From Prinia subflava (lineage: Eukaryota > Chordata > Aves > Passeriformes > Cisticolidae), in assembly GCF_021018805.1 (NCBI RefSeq), contig NC_086254.1, positions 4,885,001 to 4,949,000 of the forward strand: a stretch of 64,000 nt of DNA. The letters are read 5' to 3'. Positions within the stretch are counted from its first letter, which is position 1; each line of letters starts with the position of its first letter. Under the pieces are notes generated by a model. It was given only the letters and a program-made list of their open reading frames with translations. It did no database searches and was not told the origin of the DNA. The translations under genes were made by a program, and so were the position numbers. Shown here one piece after another: positions 41,501 to 55,837 of this stretch.

Positions 41501-43547
41501 GAACTGAAAAGCAAACTCAGACCTGAGTTTCAGCAAAATCAAAAGAATATTGGACTTGGTTGGGTTTTTTTCCTAGTACAAGAGACATTTCTTTTTCTTT
41601 CTTTCTTTGCAAGAAAAGAAACATTCTGTATACATTTCCTCAGTTTTCCAGGGACAAACAGTTCTCTCTAACAGTGCTCTTTCACTTCTGGCTTGCTGCA
41701 GAATCCAAGCAAGTGCTTGGGATTCCCAGCTGGAACGGTTGGATTCCACTTTTAGATCAATTCCAGAGCCACCTCTTTGCTCCGACCCCTGCTCTCCCCC
41801 AGCCTAAATGAATTCTAATTGGAAAAGGACCTTGGGTTGCAGCTCATACAGTAGGCTTGTTACATTACTGTTAACATGTGGGTTGAGGCTCCCTGCCTTT
41901 GATGAAAGAAAATATCGAATTTCACTGAAATGCTCCATTTTCACCAGCCGGCTTTAAGTAGTCTTGTGAGGATTTCGGGTACTGCCCACTCCCCCTCCCC
42001 AGTTCTGCAATAAAAAGCCTTCATAAACAACACAAACCAGAAAATGTTTAGGCTAAAGCTGTCAGTCAGAGCAGCTCTGCCACCATCAGTTTTGTTACCA
42101 GTGGATTTTCTGTAAGATTCAGACTTTTTGTCCTTCTAAAAGTAGCACAGGAATGCAAGGGAGAAGGAGCTTTTTGTATTTACTGAAGCAGTCATCCAAA
42201 CACAGCTACTTTCAATAACCTGCAGAGAAACATTTTGCCTCCAGTATATGGGCAGAGATTGTTGCCCTTCCATAGATCAGGCTGATAATTGGGTTTTTTT
42301 GGCAGCACAAATCAGGATGACACAGGAGGACAATGGGAACAGGAGGAGATGCCTGTGGTTTTTGGCTCTTTGGGGTAAACAATGCTCTTCTTCCACATGA
42401 TCAAACAGACCTGTCCTTCAGGCATCAGTGTAGGATAAAGTTCTACAGATGTGCTTTTCTGCAGGGATGGAGTGTAGGATTTGGCTTGGAGACAAGGGAC
42501 CAGAAGTTTGGAGAATTCCTGAAAACTTATTTCTGCCTGAAGCATTCATGTGAAATTTTCTGTTCTATTGGGGCAAATCTCAGTTAACTTGGACTTCAGG
42601 GGAATAATTCCCAATATATAGTGAGAATTCAATTATTTAATTTGGTTTTTTAACAAATCTTTCTTGGTTAAATGCTGGCTGGTGCCAATATATCACTTCT
42701 CAAATGTTTGTCCTCTTCCATTTTGATGGTGCTCAGGGTCAAACTGAATAAAAAAGAAAGTTGTGCTCCCTCCAGCATCACATAATTACTGTGATGAATG
42801 GCATCAAATGCTGCTTCCCCCATTGAGCCTCAAGTACTGTAGTTAGGGTGGTGGTGTTGGACATGACATGAAATTGCTTCTCTTTGCTGTGCCTCTAAGG
42901 TCTTAAACTTTCCTATTTCCTGTTCCTCTGATGAGTCATTAACTTCTAATGCTCAGCTTTGGAATTATTGCTGTATTTAAAGTGATTTCCCTAAAAACAG
43001 GAGATGGAGAACTTCACAGGCCATGTCTCTTTCCAGAGTTTTCCCCTCAGTTTCCTGGTCCTGCTGCCACCAGTGAAACCCCAGGACTGGTGGCAGTGAG
43101 AGGATGAAAAACCAGGGAGGATGTTACAGAGAACAAATTTTTTTAAGAAAAAAGAAAAAGTGAAGAAAAATTGAATGTTTTGAATCTTACAGAGAGCTCT
43201 GTCTGCATTTAACATTTGAGGTTCAAAGTTGTAACTGTGCCTTATGCAAAACTCACCAGGCTGAAAGCCACTATTATAACGTTAATATTTTGCTTAAAAA
43301 CCTACAAGTGAAGATGAATGGAAATACTTTGGAGATCTGCTTCATATTTTGACCTAAAGCTTTGGTGTGAAAGAGGGCTTGAGAGCCCATGTGCAAACCA
43401 GCCCTTTTTTGTCACATTTTGGGTTCAGCCTGCAGTCACACCAGCAAAGCTGCAAAGTTGTATGGGAAGAGAATTCAGTGTTCCTGTGAAACACTTGGCT
43501 CTGTGAAACCCTGAGTGCTCACTTGAAGCATTAACCTTTACTTATGG

Positions 43548-43625
43548 GTAGGGAAACTGAGGCACAAGGAGTGTGGATAATGCCCAAAGGCAGCAGTCTG
43601 ACCTTGGCTGGAGCCTAGAAATATG
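43548..43625 (+). mobile_element. Possible ancient MIR/CORE-SINE-like fragment
   Basis: 'GGGAAACTGAGGCACAAGGA' is followed by 'TGCCCAAAGGCAG' and 'CTGACC...GAGCCTAGAA' in the spacing of the MIR core (GGAAACTGAGGCACAGAGAG...TTGCCCAAGGTCA). Very diverged. MIR-type elements are rare in birds, so this could be chance. Confidence 0.35.
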
Positions 43626-46368
43626 CAGACATGCAAATGAGAGACCACAAACTGACCAAAAGGTTATTTATTTTCATTTTTCATTTCTAAGAGTGCTTTT
43701 CTGAGAGCTCCATATAAATGGAGCCATTGGAGTCAGTAGGAGCTGGTGCTGTAGCTGGGCTCTGTTGCCTCTTTTGTTAGACTTGTAATGCTTGCAAATT
43801 AGTTAATGTAACTTTCTGACAGCACCAAAGTGCCCTAGGTCCTCTCAGGGCTTTTATTTTGTTTGTGTTTTAACCTCCGGTGAGACTGTTGAGTTCCTTT
43901 TTCTAGTATAGCCTAAAAGCTGGTGTTATTTAACAACCCAAAGTAGAAAAACATAGCCTGAGGGTATTCCAGCATATTCTAGTCATCACCCTGTTATCTG
44001 TAACCTTGGCTTGACATGAGCTCCTTAGATGGAAATCTTTAAATAAATGCAAAGCACTTTGGCTCGGGCTGGGGTCAGCCCAGCCATGGGTGCAGCCAGG
44101 GCTCCTCCGTGGGAATGGGGCTGCCTGGAGAGGCTGTGGATGTGTGTGAAGTGACAAGGGACAGGAGTGTCCCCGTGGCCCTGTCCTGTGTGTCCCCACC
44201 CAGCCAGGCCTCTCCAGGCTGGTGCAGGGTGGGCCATGGGGGTGTTCTGCAAAATCCCAACCTGCAGCAGGGCTGGGCTTCCCCTGAGAGGCCAAAGGAC
44301 ATCCCAGCCTTGTGAGCCTTCACCACAGCAGCTCCTGGACCTGCAGCAGCTGAACTTTGAGGAAGAGGAGGAAGAAAAACCTCCTGGCAGAGGCACGTCT
44401 GCCCCCAGCAGGGACAAGGTCCCTGGGCTTGCATCTGCCAGTCAGCTGAGCCTGGATTCCACTCAGCTCTTTCATGTGTGTCTGCAAATTACAACAGTCT
44501 CCTTTTTTTAAATTATTATTTTTATTTTTTTTATTTTCAATGCAAAGTAGCAAATCAACGGAGTTATTTCGGTGCAGAAGCGCTTCCTGGCGAGGCCTTG
44601 TCTGTGACAGCAGGAGGGCACGTGGCTGTGCTGTGCTCCAGCTCCTGCAGGGCTGGGATGAGGGAAAAACCCTGGGATCATCAGAAACAAATCCAGCTGT
44701 TTGCAGCCCTGTGGGGTTACCCCTTGCCAGCCCCAAAAAGCTCTGCAGGAGGTGCTGACCCTAAACTGGCAGGTGCTGCAGTGCTCGTCTCTACCTGGCC
44801 ACGTGTTTAATGGCTGATTTCCTGCCCTGGTGTGTGCTGGAAACCTTCCTTGTGCTGCAGGGATGGATTCCAGCTGCTTTTCCCACTCCCACACAGGCAG
44901 AGAAATGAGTCAGGAAAGTGCTCTGTGCTCCCTCACTTATTGAAAGAGATGAGAACGTCCTGAACGAGAATGGAAGTTCAGGAAATTCTGTGAGATCCCA
45001 GGCACTAAAACTCTGTGTCCTGGAAAACAGCCTCCTTCCTCTGCCTGGATCTTCTTTCCCTTTGGAAATCCAGGTGTTTGCTGTGAGAGCTGGCAGCCCT
45101 GCACCCCCACACTGTTTCATACAACGTTGACATTCCCCCGGTGCTTTCATTTGGGTTTTTGTTTGCCTTTTCCAAGAACAGGAAGGTGTGAGCCATCACT
45201 GTCAGGGGCTGCATCTGGCACAACTTGCCTTATGGAATTAATCTTGTTCTGTTTCTTCATTAGCAAGGTTTTTCGCCATCTCATTAAACCTACACCTAAA
45301 TGTCGGTAGGTGTGAACCCATCCCTGCGTTAAAAAGTTGCTGTGCTGCCCCAGCTATCAGCCACCTGACTGCACAAGTAGGGATGTTATCCTTTCCACAG
45401 TTGCTTTAAAAATAAAAAGTATTTCTGTTTTGTGCCATCAGTTCATACTGTTGATTTTGGGAACTCGGGGGTCTTCCCATTTCTTAGGGTAAAGGCTACA
45501 GAATGAAGTGCCTGCATTGCTGTACAGGCCATCCCTGCTTTAAAACTCCCAATTATTTCTCCTGCCCACTCCCATATAATTCTTTGAGTTCCCTTTAAAC
45601 CTTTTCCTGATGTCTGTGGCAGAAGCAGGGCGGGAGGGAGGTGTCTGCACTGGCACATGCAGGAGTCACCCCAGCACTGCAGCCCTGCATTTGCCCTGTG
45701 CTCTGGTTGCAGGACAAAACGGGGTTTGCTCTGCAGACTGGGAGCAGTTTTGGCAGCAATAAGGCCATAAAACAATGACATTTCCAGTAAATCCCAGACT
45801 TTCCTGAGGAGCAGTGTGAGGGTGTGGATGTCACAGGAGCCTGGTTCAGCCCCTTCTGATCCTCTTGGAGACATCACTTAATGGGACCTAAGAAATATTG
45901 TCTCATTTACATATCCTCTGATCTAATTAAAAGACAATAAGGCCATGTGGGATTGCAGTTTTGTGGCACAGAAAATATCTGGTGGGGGGGAAATAGAATT
46001 GCTTTATCTTGATGAGATTTTTTTGAAAGATAATGTTTCAACACAGAAGTTTAAAAAAATACTGTCTTTGATCAGGAAGCTGAGAATCCAGGATAGAACT
46101 CTGATTCAGGGATTTGGAAGAGCTGGGTGTTGGCCAGCTCGTGGAGCAGAAGGGATAAGGCAGGATGGTGCAGACACTAAACCCAAGAAAAACAATAGAC
46201 AACATGCAGGCCTGTTAATAACTTCATTAGCATTCATGTAAAGCATTAAATAAACAAATGCATAATACACAAATCCTGTAAGCCTGAGATTGTTAACCCT
46301 TAACTCCTCTCTGGTGTTTCTGCAGGAGCACAACAGAGCAGTGATTTTGAGCCTTGCCTCCCAGAGTT

Positions 46369-46412
46369 TGGAAACATGGGGAAACTGAGGCACAGGGAGG
46401 GGCTGGAATACT
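46369..46412 (+). mobile_element. Possible ancient MIR/CORE-SINE-like fragment
   Basis: It shares 'GGGAAACTGAGGCACAGGGA' with the MIR core and with the copy at 43548. The match fades within about 25 bp. Low confidence. Confidence 0.25.
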
Positions 46413-49400
46413 GGAAGGCAACCAGTGCTACAGCAAGGATCACACTGAGAAATCAAAGCAGTACACAGAGGAAAGGGCTTCTGCTTCCCCTGTTTTGCTT
46501 GGAAGCAGCTGCTTGAAGCCCAGAATAAACCCCAGCTGATCGAGTCTTGCTTGCAAGCTCTAAGTGCCTGTTTGTAAGAAATTGTGAGCAAAAATTAAAT
46601 TTGACTGAAGCACTGCCTTGGGGTTACTAACCTTTTGTAGCAGATTTTCAGTGCCTTTTAATAGCTGATCTTTGGTTACTTGTGATCACCAGCTCTCCAG
46701 CCTGTCTTCATTCTTTCCGTGGAACTAATGAACTTTCAGCTGAATAGTGGGGGTTTATTCCCTCCCCCATGCAGGTTTTTATTAGTGAGGGGCTTTAGGC
46801 TAGTCTGGTGTTGATTTGTTTTGTGCTGGGCATAAATCTCCTGGGTTCCCTGGGGACTGCACCCTCAGGATGAATTCCTGCCCTCCTGCCCCTCCTCATG
46901 GGGCTGAGCCCCTCCAAACCCAGATTGCTGGGCTGAAGTCACTTGGGTTTTCCACTGTACTGACAACCAGATGTATTCATATATATAAAAAAATACAGAT
47001 GAAGTGCCATGGCAACTTTTGTCCAGTGGTTTCTATTTTCTTCCTTTCCCTTCCTCTGAGCCGAAGTTCAGCTCTGGGAAAAGGGAATCTTTCTATTACA
47101 GTTGGTTCTAAGCAGAGTTGCAGGGGAGGATTATGAGCAGGTAACTTTTTTTTTGCATGATTTCCTCAAGAAATTGTATTTACTGATGTTTCATTTCTTA
47201 TGTATTTCCTCATTTATGGGATGGGGATTATTAACCTGCCTGAATACAGTGGTTACATCAGACAGATAACCTGAGGGACACATCTGGCTTTCATAAAAAT
47301 ATACCACCCATTTCCATCATTGTGAACTGTGTCATCCACCAGTTGGGCTGCCATAAATCCCTGTGAAATGCACACAGCCTTAACCAGTAGTGAGGAGCAC
47401 ATAACTTAACCATGGAGTAACTAACCATCTTAATAAATCTACATTTACTCTTTGCTGGAGACACTTCAGGGAAAGTGGGAACAATTTCTACAGCCTCTTA
47501 TCCCACGTGGCCGTGGTAATGTAAAGGGTAAGCAGAGTTCTTGTTCTGCAGAGAGATCCCCATACCCTGCTCTCCGTTTCACCCTCTGTGTTTGGGAATA
47601 ATCTGTGTAAAACAAATAAAAAGCCCTGCCAAGCAGCCAGCTCTGCAGCCACAGTGCCCAGCACCCGTGTGCGGGGCCGTCATTAAAAGATTTCATGAAA
47701 CAGCCTTAAAAATGAAAAGTTTCCTTTCCGAGAGAGAGAGAGATAATTGAACTCATTGATTTGTTTCACGGTTTGTTTGCCCTTTCATTCCCTTCCTGAG
47801 GTGCTGTTTGTTGAGGAATGTCTCCAATTGCCAGAAAGACAGTGGGGTGTCTAATATTTCCCCGCCAGCTCTCCTTTCAGCCAGAGCAGAGTACTGTGGC
47901 AAGCCTACGATATGAATTTTTAATGCAGAACTTTATAACATAGCCCTTGCAGCACGGCTGCACTACTCTCTTGAGCTTTCAGATTTAATGCTCTGATGAA
48001 CAGAGCACAGACTTGGGGCATTCGACAGCAGTCGGAATTAACCCCTGCCTTACCCAGGGTGTAGCACTTCATTTCCCTGTAGATTAACACACACGGGATA
48101 AAAATTCCAGATGCACCCACCACAGCCAGGATTTTTAGTCCCAAAGTGATCTGGGATATGTTTTCCCTCTATTAATAATGGGAATTTTTGAGGCTGTTCC
48201 CTTTTCCTGGGCACAAGTGCTGCAGTCATTCTGTAGTGGATAAAAGGACACTGTCTTGCCCACTGTCTGGGCTCTGATAACAACCCAGGCTCGATGGCCA
48301 GAGAGGGAAAGGAGATTAAATCAGCTCTGTAATGCATCATGGAGATGAATTTGCCATAGGTTCCTGCTCTCCCAGATTGGATCATTTAGCTGTTCCTGCC
48401 GTGCTAGTCCATCTGAGGGGGTTTGGCTCTGTTTGGAATCTGATCTTAACTAGATGGGGATGTTCCTATTAGTCCATCTCCTTATTTACCTAGCCAGAAG
48501 TGTAGGGCCCAGCAGTGGAGAAAAGTAGCCCAAATACTCCTGGGGGCATTAGCACGTGTTTGTTAGTGTTGAATTTCATCTGCTGTAAAGCTGCCTCTTC
48601 ACCTGACTTGGTTTAATGTCTGGACTTTTTGCTCTTCTGTAGTTTTGGCAATAATAATTCTGCTTTTCTGCAGTTAGTGCTGCAGTGCTGATCATCAGCT
48701 TTTCTGTATCAGTTCTCCACTTCTTAAACACCACTCTTCATGCATTATCTGGAGGAATATTGCTGTTAAAAACCCTCCTGTCTCTCTGTGTAGCCTTTGA
48801 GGTTTTCCTGGTTCTTTTTGGCAGCAGTGTCACAGCCAGGACTGGCCTCATTGAGGACCTGGGCAGGATTTTGTCAAAAGAAAATTTGTATTTGTAGGTT
48901 TAACTTTGCTAATGAAGAAGGAGCCTGGTGTATTTAAATTGTGATAGGACAGGTGAAAGCCAGAGGGATTTAGCTGGGGCACAGGACAAGCAGGGTTTTA
49001 ATGGCATTTGGAGAAAGACTTAGTGAGGAGCTTGTGCTCGAGTGTTAAAATTTGCCTTAAACCTTTGTGAATGAGAAACACGAGTTGTTCTTAACTGATA
49101 CCAAAATAAGTACATTTACACTGTCTAATCTTAAATCAGCATCTCAGCCTTGGTGAGACGTTTACACATTCGTTTCAGAGGAGGTCTTTTAAACAGCTTG
49201 TCTTATTATTACAGACCCAAGATTGGCTTGGCTTCCTCCACTGTTATTACTGACTCACAAGATTAAGGTTTTCAAGGCTTGTTGCTAAATGCAGAGAGAT
49301 CCTGTTGGTTCATTCAGTAGTTCTAGGTATCTATTAACTTCATTTCTATAAAAAACCCACTGCATTTTGATAGGAATTCACTTTGAGTCTGGCTTATGAA

Positions 49401-51164
49401 AAGGACACTGCAGTTTTTATTGCTGTAGTGGTAATTACCTCCACATCTTATTTTTGTTGTGTCAAGCACACTACCTAAACCAAGGGGGATGACTCAGTTG
49501 TGCCATATGTGAAAAGAGCACACAGGGTAAGGCCAGACTTCATTAATGTGGGCAGTCTTTGAGCCCTTGGATGGGAACGTGGAAGTGCTGGTGCTTGCAT
49601 TGTAGCTGTAAAAATAAAGGTACAGAAATAGAAGCACATAAACTGCGTTTGCTGATCATTCGTTTGGACATCCATTAGGTCATTCTGTGGGGAATGGAAA
49701 TGTTCTCCTTTCTTGGAGACCACACCAAAGGAAAAAAGATGCATGTGGCATCTGCCATAATATTAATGCTGTGTTACCACTGGCTGCCCCATCTCAGGGC
49801 ACTGGGATGGGCAGTTTCAATCATTCCACCCTTTTTCATTGTTTCACCTGTGGTGCTTTATTGTGGGAGTCCTCTGCTTTTACTGAGCCCAAGTGGAAAT
49901 ATTTATTTAATGAGTTGTAGCAGATTTTTATATGCAGAGGGGTAGAGTGGAGGAACATGACTCACAGGAATTGAAAAGATCGACAAATTCAATTTAACCA
50001 TTTCTGTTCCTCACCACAGTCCTTCCCATTTCGGGGAAGGGAAGGAAGATTGCAGAGGAGAAGGGGCAGAGTGTCCTTCCATGGATTCCAGAGACACCTC
50101 TGCCTGCTGCTCCCTGTGCTGACCCAAATCCAAGTGATGAGCAGAGTCCTTTGAAATGTCTCCACTTGAATTCTTGGATGTTCACCATCCATGGCTTTGA
50201 AGGTTGTCTGCATGGCCAGAATGATCTTTTCTTATTACTGACTCAAGATAAAATGTTGATTTTTTAAAAATTTATTTCCATTTTTTTTTATTGCATGTAA
50301 CCAGCATAGAGTAGCTGCTGTAGCAGGTTACGCTTTTTAATTTAACAGATTTTAATGCTGAGATTTGCAGGATCTAAATCAGGAGGCTGTATCTGGACTT
50401 GCTTAAACTTGGGTCTCAAAGCCAGAACTGATACATGTTCTACTTTTTAAAATGCAAGTGAATGCCTGGAATGGCTCCTATTTCTAGGGCAGAAGTTTGA
50501 AATAATTAAATTGCAGCAGAGTGCACGATGTGGGTGTCTTTGAAGAAGGTACTCCTTGGTAATATGCAGCAGCACTTTTAATAACTCCCTGTCCTGGGCT
50601 GGTTTAGATCCATGGAGCCAGTTGGGAAATGTGCATTAGCATTGGAAGTTGCCATCTGAGTGACAACAAACAACTCCTGCTTCTGGAATGCTAACAATGA
50701 CAAGTCATTTGGTACAGCCATTTGCCAGTTTAATGGCTTAAGCAGCTTAGTTTTAATTAAACAGCAGCTTCTGTGTATGATATCAGGGAAAATAATGTTC
50801 TGCTTACAAGTGGAGTTGTTCAGTGTTGTCTCTACCTTGCTGGAGACACCAGCAGCCTCTTTGTTCCAGCATTCAGCCAGTGCATTGTCTGCCAGTTCTT
50901 ATCAGAATTTGTCTGCAGCAGGGCAAACAAACCCTTTTGGGGTATGGATGAGCCCTCATCCCTTGGTTCAGTGCAAACCCAGCCTTGCCTTGGTGGCAGG
51001 AGTTGTTCCCTGGGTGGGAAGAGCTCCAGCCCTGGGCTGCAATTCCAGGTGTGGTTCCCCCAGGATGTGTGGGCTGTGGGATCCTTCCCCTCTCTGCCAG
51101 CCTCTAGGAGAGATCTGGGGACTGACTCACAAAGGGGTAAAATTCCTGCCTGCTGGCATGAACA

Positions 51165-51300
51165 AAAAGTGACTGAAGTGTTCCAGGCTGGCTTGGGCAG
51201 GGCCCTGAGCCCGTGGAGGTGTCCCTGCCTGTGGCAGCGGGGTGGAATGAGGTGATCCTCGAGGTCCTTTCCAAACCAAGCTGTTCTGGGATACTCTGCT
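51165..51300 (+). mobile_element. CR1 LINE 3' end fragment
   Basis: 'gtgttccaggctggcttggg', 'ggtgtccctgcctgtggcag', 'ggtggaatgaggtgatcctc' and 'aggtcctttccaaaccaagc' are followed by a degenerate ttctgggatactctg tail. Short, + oriented and diverged. Confidence 0.8.
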
Positions 51301-53271
51301 GTGGAAATGAGGAGTTTGGGGGTCCATCTGAACTTGATTTCACAGAGAGTAAATGACAGCCAGGAAAGACCCCCATGTCCTTCATCCCACAGAGCCTGGA
51401 AACCCAGTTTTGTGGGATAGTTGTGCTGGAAGTGACAACCTTGTCACCCTCAGGAGTCATTTTGCAGGTGGCAGATACAAGTTTGGTGGGGACTAACAGA
51501 ACAAGGTGACATTGCCACTTGCAGACACAGTTCCTGTTCTGAATCCTGCTGCTTTTCATCTAATACCTTTCCAAAAAGCCTTTCTTAATTTGCAAGTAAT
51601 AAATAATGTGGCGTGGGCTCACTGTATTCTTTGGCTGGTGTTCCTTGCTCAAAGAGATTGGTGTGAGCCAAACTTCTGCGTGGCAGGTGAAGGTTGACAC
51701 TTGGACTGTTTAAGATGAGACTTGTAACATCACTTGAGGACAGCTGATTATCAACAGCCTTGGTTTCAGAGCCATTCCCTCTGGTTTCTGCCACCTGCAA
51801 ATGTCAGCACCCACTCCGTGTTACCTGATCCCTCTGTGCCAGGAGCTGGGAGCTCCAAGGAAGTTGAGATGCTTGGAAGGAATTTTCCCACCTTCTTTAT
51901 TTTTCCTTTTCTTTCCTATCCCTTCCTCTTTAGTCCTCACCTACCTTGGAATCAGTGTGGGCAATTTATGCAAAATATGATGTTTCACACATGTTAACAA
52001 TAATAAGGAGGCAACCAGAGGGTTTTTGAGGTTGAGGAGGTAATAATGCACAAGTTTAGCTCAGTTGTGCTTATTGGGGCAAGTATTGCACATCTTGAAT
52101 TAGAACCTCTTGAGACTCAATACAGCCTAACACTGTCTGATTTATTTAATCACATCTACATGAAATCAGATATATTCATCAACAGAGAACAGGGTGAGCA
52201 AATCGAATGAAAGCATTGCTCAACAGAATTTCTGGTAGGAGAATGTATCCTGGAAGATTTAAGTGGTAAATAATCAGCAGTTTTGTTGCTTATTCCAGTT
52301 TGTGGTCACTTAAATTCATCAGCAGTCGTTCCTTGGCTTTTCATATGGATGAAGTCTGGAGGTCTGTTGTGACTTCTTGTGCTAATAGAAAAAAAAAATC
52401 ACCTATCATGTTCCATTCTTATGAGAACAGTAAAGATACAACATTGCTGTTGGAATCATGCAGGTATCTGGCGCTCCCAAATTGGCCATTTTTGGGTTTT
52501 CATCATCTCGGTAAATCAGGGACATGTTCTTGTTGCCAGTCACAAAAGGAAGATAATGCAGAGCCCTTCTTCACATCCTGTGCTCAGAGCTGATGGTATA
52601 AAGCAGTTTATCCTTCCTTTCCCAGAGCCATCTACTTTTAAGGGCTTTGTTTTGCACGCTGCTGCAAATACATTTGCTGCCTGCATTAGTCATTTACAGT
52701 ACTTAGATCCTGTAACTATTAAATTGTTAACATTGGGAGCCAGCTATAATTATCTTTTATTATTATTATTAATGGGCATAGTGCTTTCTTTCCTCTCTAG
52801 CTTTCCTGAACATTCAAGGGGTCTTTAATGTATCTTACACTGAAGCAGCATCTTTGATCCCTGTTTAGACTCTTTGTTTTCTTATTTCTCTAAAATGCTC
52901 ACCAAGAATTCTTTTGTCTTCATGACATTTTTGCTTGTTTGGGATGTGCAAAATGGATATCCCAGGGAAAAATACATGGCAAAGCCTTGGTCCTGCAGAA
53001 TCACCACCCTCCAGGACTGCTTTAAACAAGAGCTGCTGTGGCTGCACACCCATGTGAGGCAGCTCTATAAACCTCATGCAAATCCCAATTTCTGGAATTC
53101 CTTGTTGGGTTTGAACACTAAAATAATAGAAGAAAAGGTGGTTAACAAGTTTAATCACTGGCTATTCTACTAAATGTTGTTTTTATCCACGTTCCAGTCC
53201 AGAACAGGGAGTTTTCTTCCACTTTCGTGTAAAAGGGTGAAAGCCCTAAGTTTAACTAAGGGCTTATTGTT

Positions 53272-53340
53272 TTTTCTGGTCAAGTAAGACCAGAAAAACA
53301 AATAGTTTTGGCCTTCTTTGACTTTTCTGGCCTTACTTGA
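53272..53340. repeat. Nested small inverted repeats
   Basis: TTTTCTGGT (53272-53280) pairs with ACCAGAAAA (53289-53297) across an 8-nt loop. In addition TCAAGTAAGACCAGAAAA (53280-53297) is matched 17 of 18 by the reverse complement of 53323-53340. The middle arm can thus pair with either neighbour. Confidence 0.85.
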
Positions 53341-55837
53341 ATTTTTCCATGTCCAAAAAACCAGAGGTGCTTGACTTCAGCATTAATGGCCCTCTTTTTC
53401 CCAGTGTTTATTGCTGGGTGGGGAAGCTGCAGGGAAGATGATCCTGTTGATGGTGATGTTATTCACAACTGGGAGAATATCCATGGACAGACTTTCCCTT
53501 GAGCTTCTAATGAAGACCCTGTGGATCTCAGGGGTGGAGGAAGGTCTCAGCTGTGCCATGGCCAGGCAGCTGCAGGGGTATTAAGTGAGCTCTGTGCTGA
53601 TGGTCCTGATCAGTGATTTTCTGTATGTCCTGCAAATTCCTGCAATCCCACTGGTTATTGCTAAGAAATCACAGCAATAACTGTGAAAGGCAACGGGTCA
53701 TAGATTGTACTAATGTTCCATCCTTTGATGGAAAACTCCAGATAGCCTGCAAGGTAGAAATGACTGCTGGAGATCCCCTGGTGTACAAGTTGTGGCTGGG
53801 ACTGGAACCTTTTGACTGGGAGGATTTCTGTCCATGGGACAGCAGTGACTCCCTTGTCTTTCCCCTATTTGTTGCCTTCGTGCTTCATCATAGTTGTTGT
53901 AGTTTTAAATATACAATATCGTGGTGCTAAGCATGTCTGACCAGCTTAACTCATCAGAAAACCATTTCAGCAGAGGGCTGGTAGCTGATAATGGGTGTAC
54001 TTTTGCCCTCCTCTCTAGAAGACAGTGGCCACTAAATATAGCAGCACGAGCTATTTTTTGATTATGTAACATCTCTATCTGTCTGTACTCTGATTAAATA
54101 ATCTATTTTCTTGGCAAAGGAGTGCGAGTTCATTTTCTGTTATTGATCAACACTGTATTTGAGCTGTGATACAGATGACTTATTTGTCTTGCTGCCTGTT
54201 GGATTGATTTCTGTCACCATTTTGCCATCGAGGGAGCTGGCAGCGGTGGGACCTGCCAGGCACGTGCCTCTCCTCACCCCGTGTTTAACAATCCTCCTGT
54301 GCAGTGGATGGTGGATAAACTTCACACTTTTTGTTACTCCTTTTCAGTCAACATATTGTCTGGTGTCTGTGTGAACTAAATCTTTATTATTTATCATTTA
54401 CACTCACGTTGTCTCTAGTTAATTCCTGATCCCTTGTACCTTCTACCTCCATAGCAGTAGGACTGAGTAAGTTTAGCTTTTAGGGTATTCAATACCCTGA
54501 AATAACCTACATGGCCAGGGCCTGTGGGAGACTTAATTATTGACCCTTTCTTGGAACAAATTTAATAGAAAACATCCCTGGATTAAATTCTTGAGCATTA
54601 CAATGCATTTGTGCATCCTGCCCATACAGACCTCTCCTCCCACACCTTTTATTTCTGTCATAACATCAAATAAACTCCTGAAAGCTTCAGCCCATGGCTT
54701 GGGAAGATGCTGCAGCTGCAGCCACCAGGAAAGGAGATGAGGAAGAGACAGAGAGCCCCATCCTTGCTGTTTGTAGAACTCTGGAGGAGCAAAGTGAGGT
54801 TCCCTGCAATAATGATTCACTACCCAGTGCCATAAAAGGAGCTGAGCCCAAGAAAACAGCAGAAGGCCAAAGCAGCTCTTTTTTGGGAAGTTCCAAGGTT
54901 TTACACACGCAGTGCAGGCACTGCTGGCACAAGCTGTGCTGTGGGCAGGGGGAATTGAATTCCCTGCTCCTTGGCTGTGTGTGGTGACAGCTCCGTGCCC
55001 CACTGCAGTGCCCAGCTCAGCCCTGGGCACAGAGCTGGGCAGGGGCTGCCACACCTCAGGGTTTGGGTGCTGCAGCAGAGGAGAGGCAGGTGGGACCCAG
55101 GCAGGGTCACAGGGCCACCTTTACACCTCCCCAGGGCCAGGGTTTGGCACTGAGGGTCTAAGCAGGGTGAAATTCCTCATTAAGCAAATGCTGGGTTTGT
55201 GGCTCTGGGAGCTGCTGGTTGCAGAATTAGCCCTGCAGCAAAAACCAGGCAAATCCAAAAGGTTGGTTGGTGTTTCCTTGCTTCCCTTCTCTCCTACAGC
55301 TGTTTGTTCATGTAGGAAGGATGTTTCTCATCCACTCGAGGATTCTGCTCTAATAGAAATGTTGAGGAATTGTCATTAACAACACAGAACTAATATTTCC
55401 AGTTCAAACTCCCCTTCTGTAGAAATAACTAAACCTGTTCTATTAACTGTCAAAACAGAATAATCAAATAGTTCCTTACCATGGAGTACAGCATTAGTCA
55501 AGCCTGAAGCTGTTTTATTTCAGCATTTTAAAGTCTCAACGACTGTTGAAAGGGAAATAAAGAATTTGAAAAGTGTTTCTGCAAATAACGTTTTAAAAGG
55601 TTAAATTAGAAAATCCTGCTTTGTTGTCCTCCAAGGGCTTGCAGCAGTACCTGGTGGTGTTGGGGTTTGCCGTGGAGGACTATTTAAAGTAATTTTGCTG
55701 TCTGGTTTGGATTCTGTGTAGACAGGCAATCTGTCAGTCATATTAGTGAGCATCCCTCATAATCCAATGCAACTGGATGCTAAAGGTGGAAAAATCTGAG
55801 CAGAGTTATCTATTCAGAAGAGATGTAAAAATGAAAT

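Noticed and set aside
44025..44434. Overlapping minus-strand frames of 119-130 codons near 44.0-44.4 kb
   Set aside because: Three overlapping frames are open only because of GC-rich, stop-poor sequence. None has a family signature or splice context.
45945..46241. Possible next CUX1 exon, because a frame reads Leu-Asp-Glu-Ile
   Set aside because: The next CUX1 segment should start Ala-Asp-Glu-Ile-Glu-Met after an AG acceptor in phase 2. The residues here diverge at once and there is no fitting splice site.
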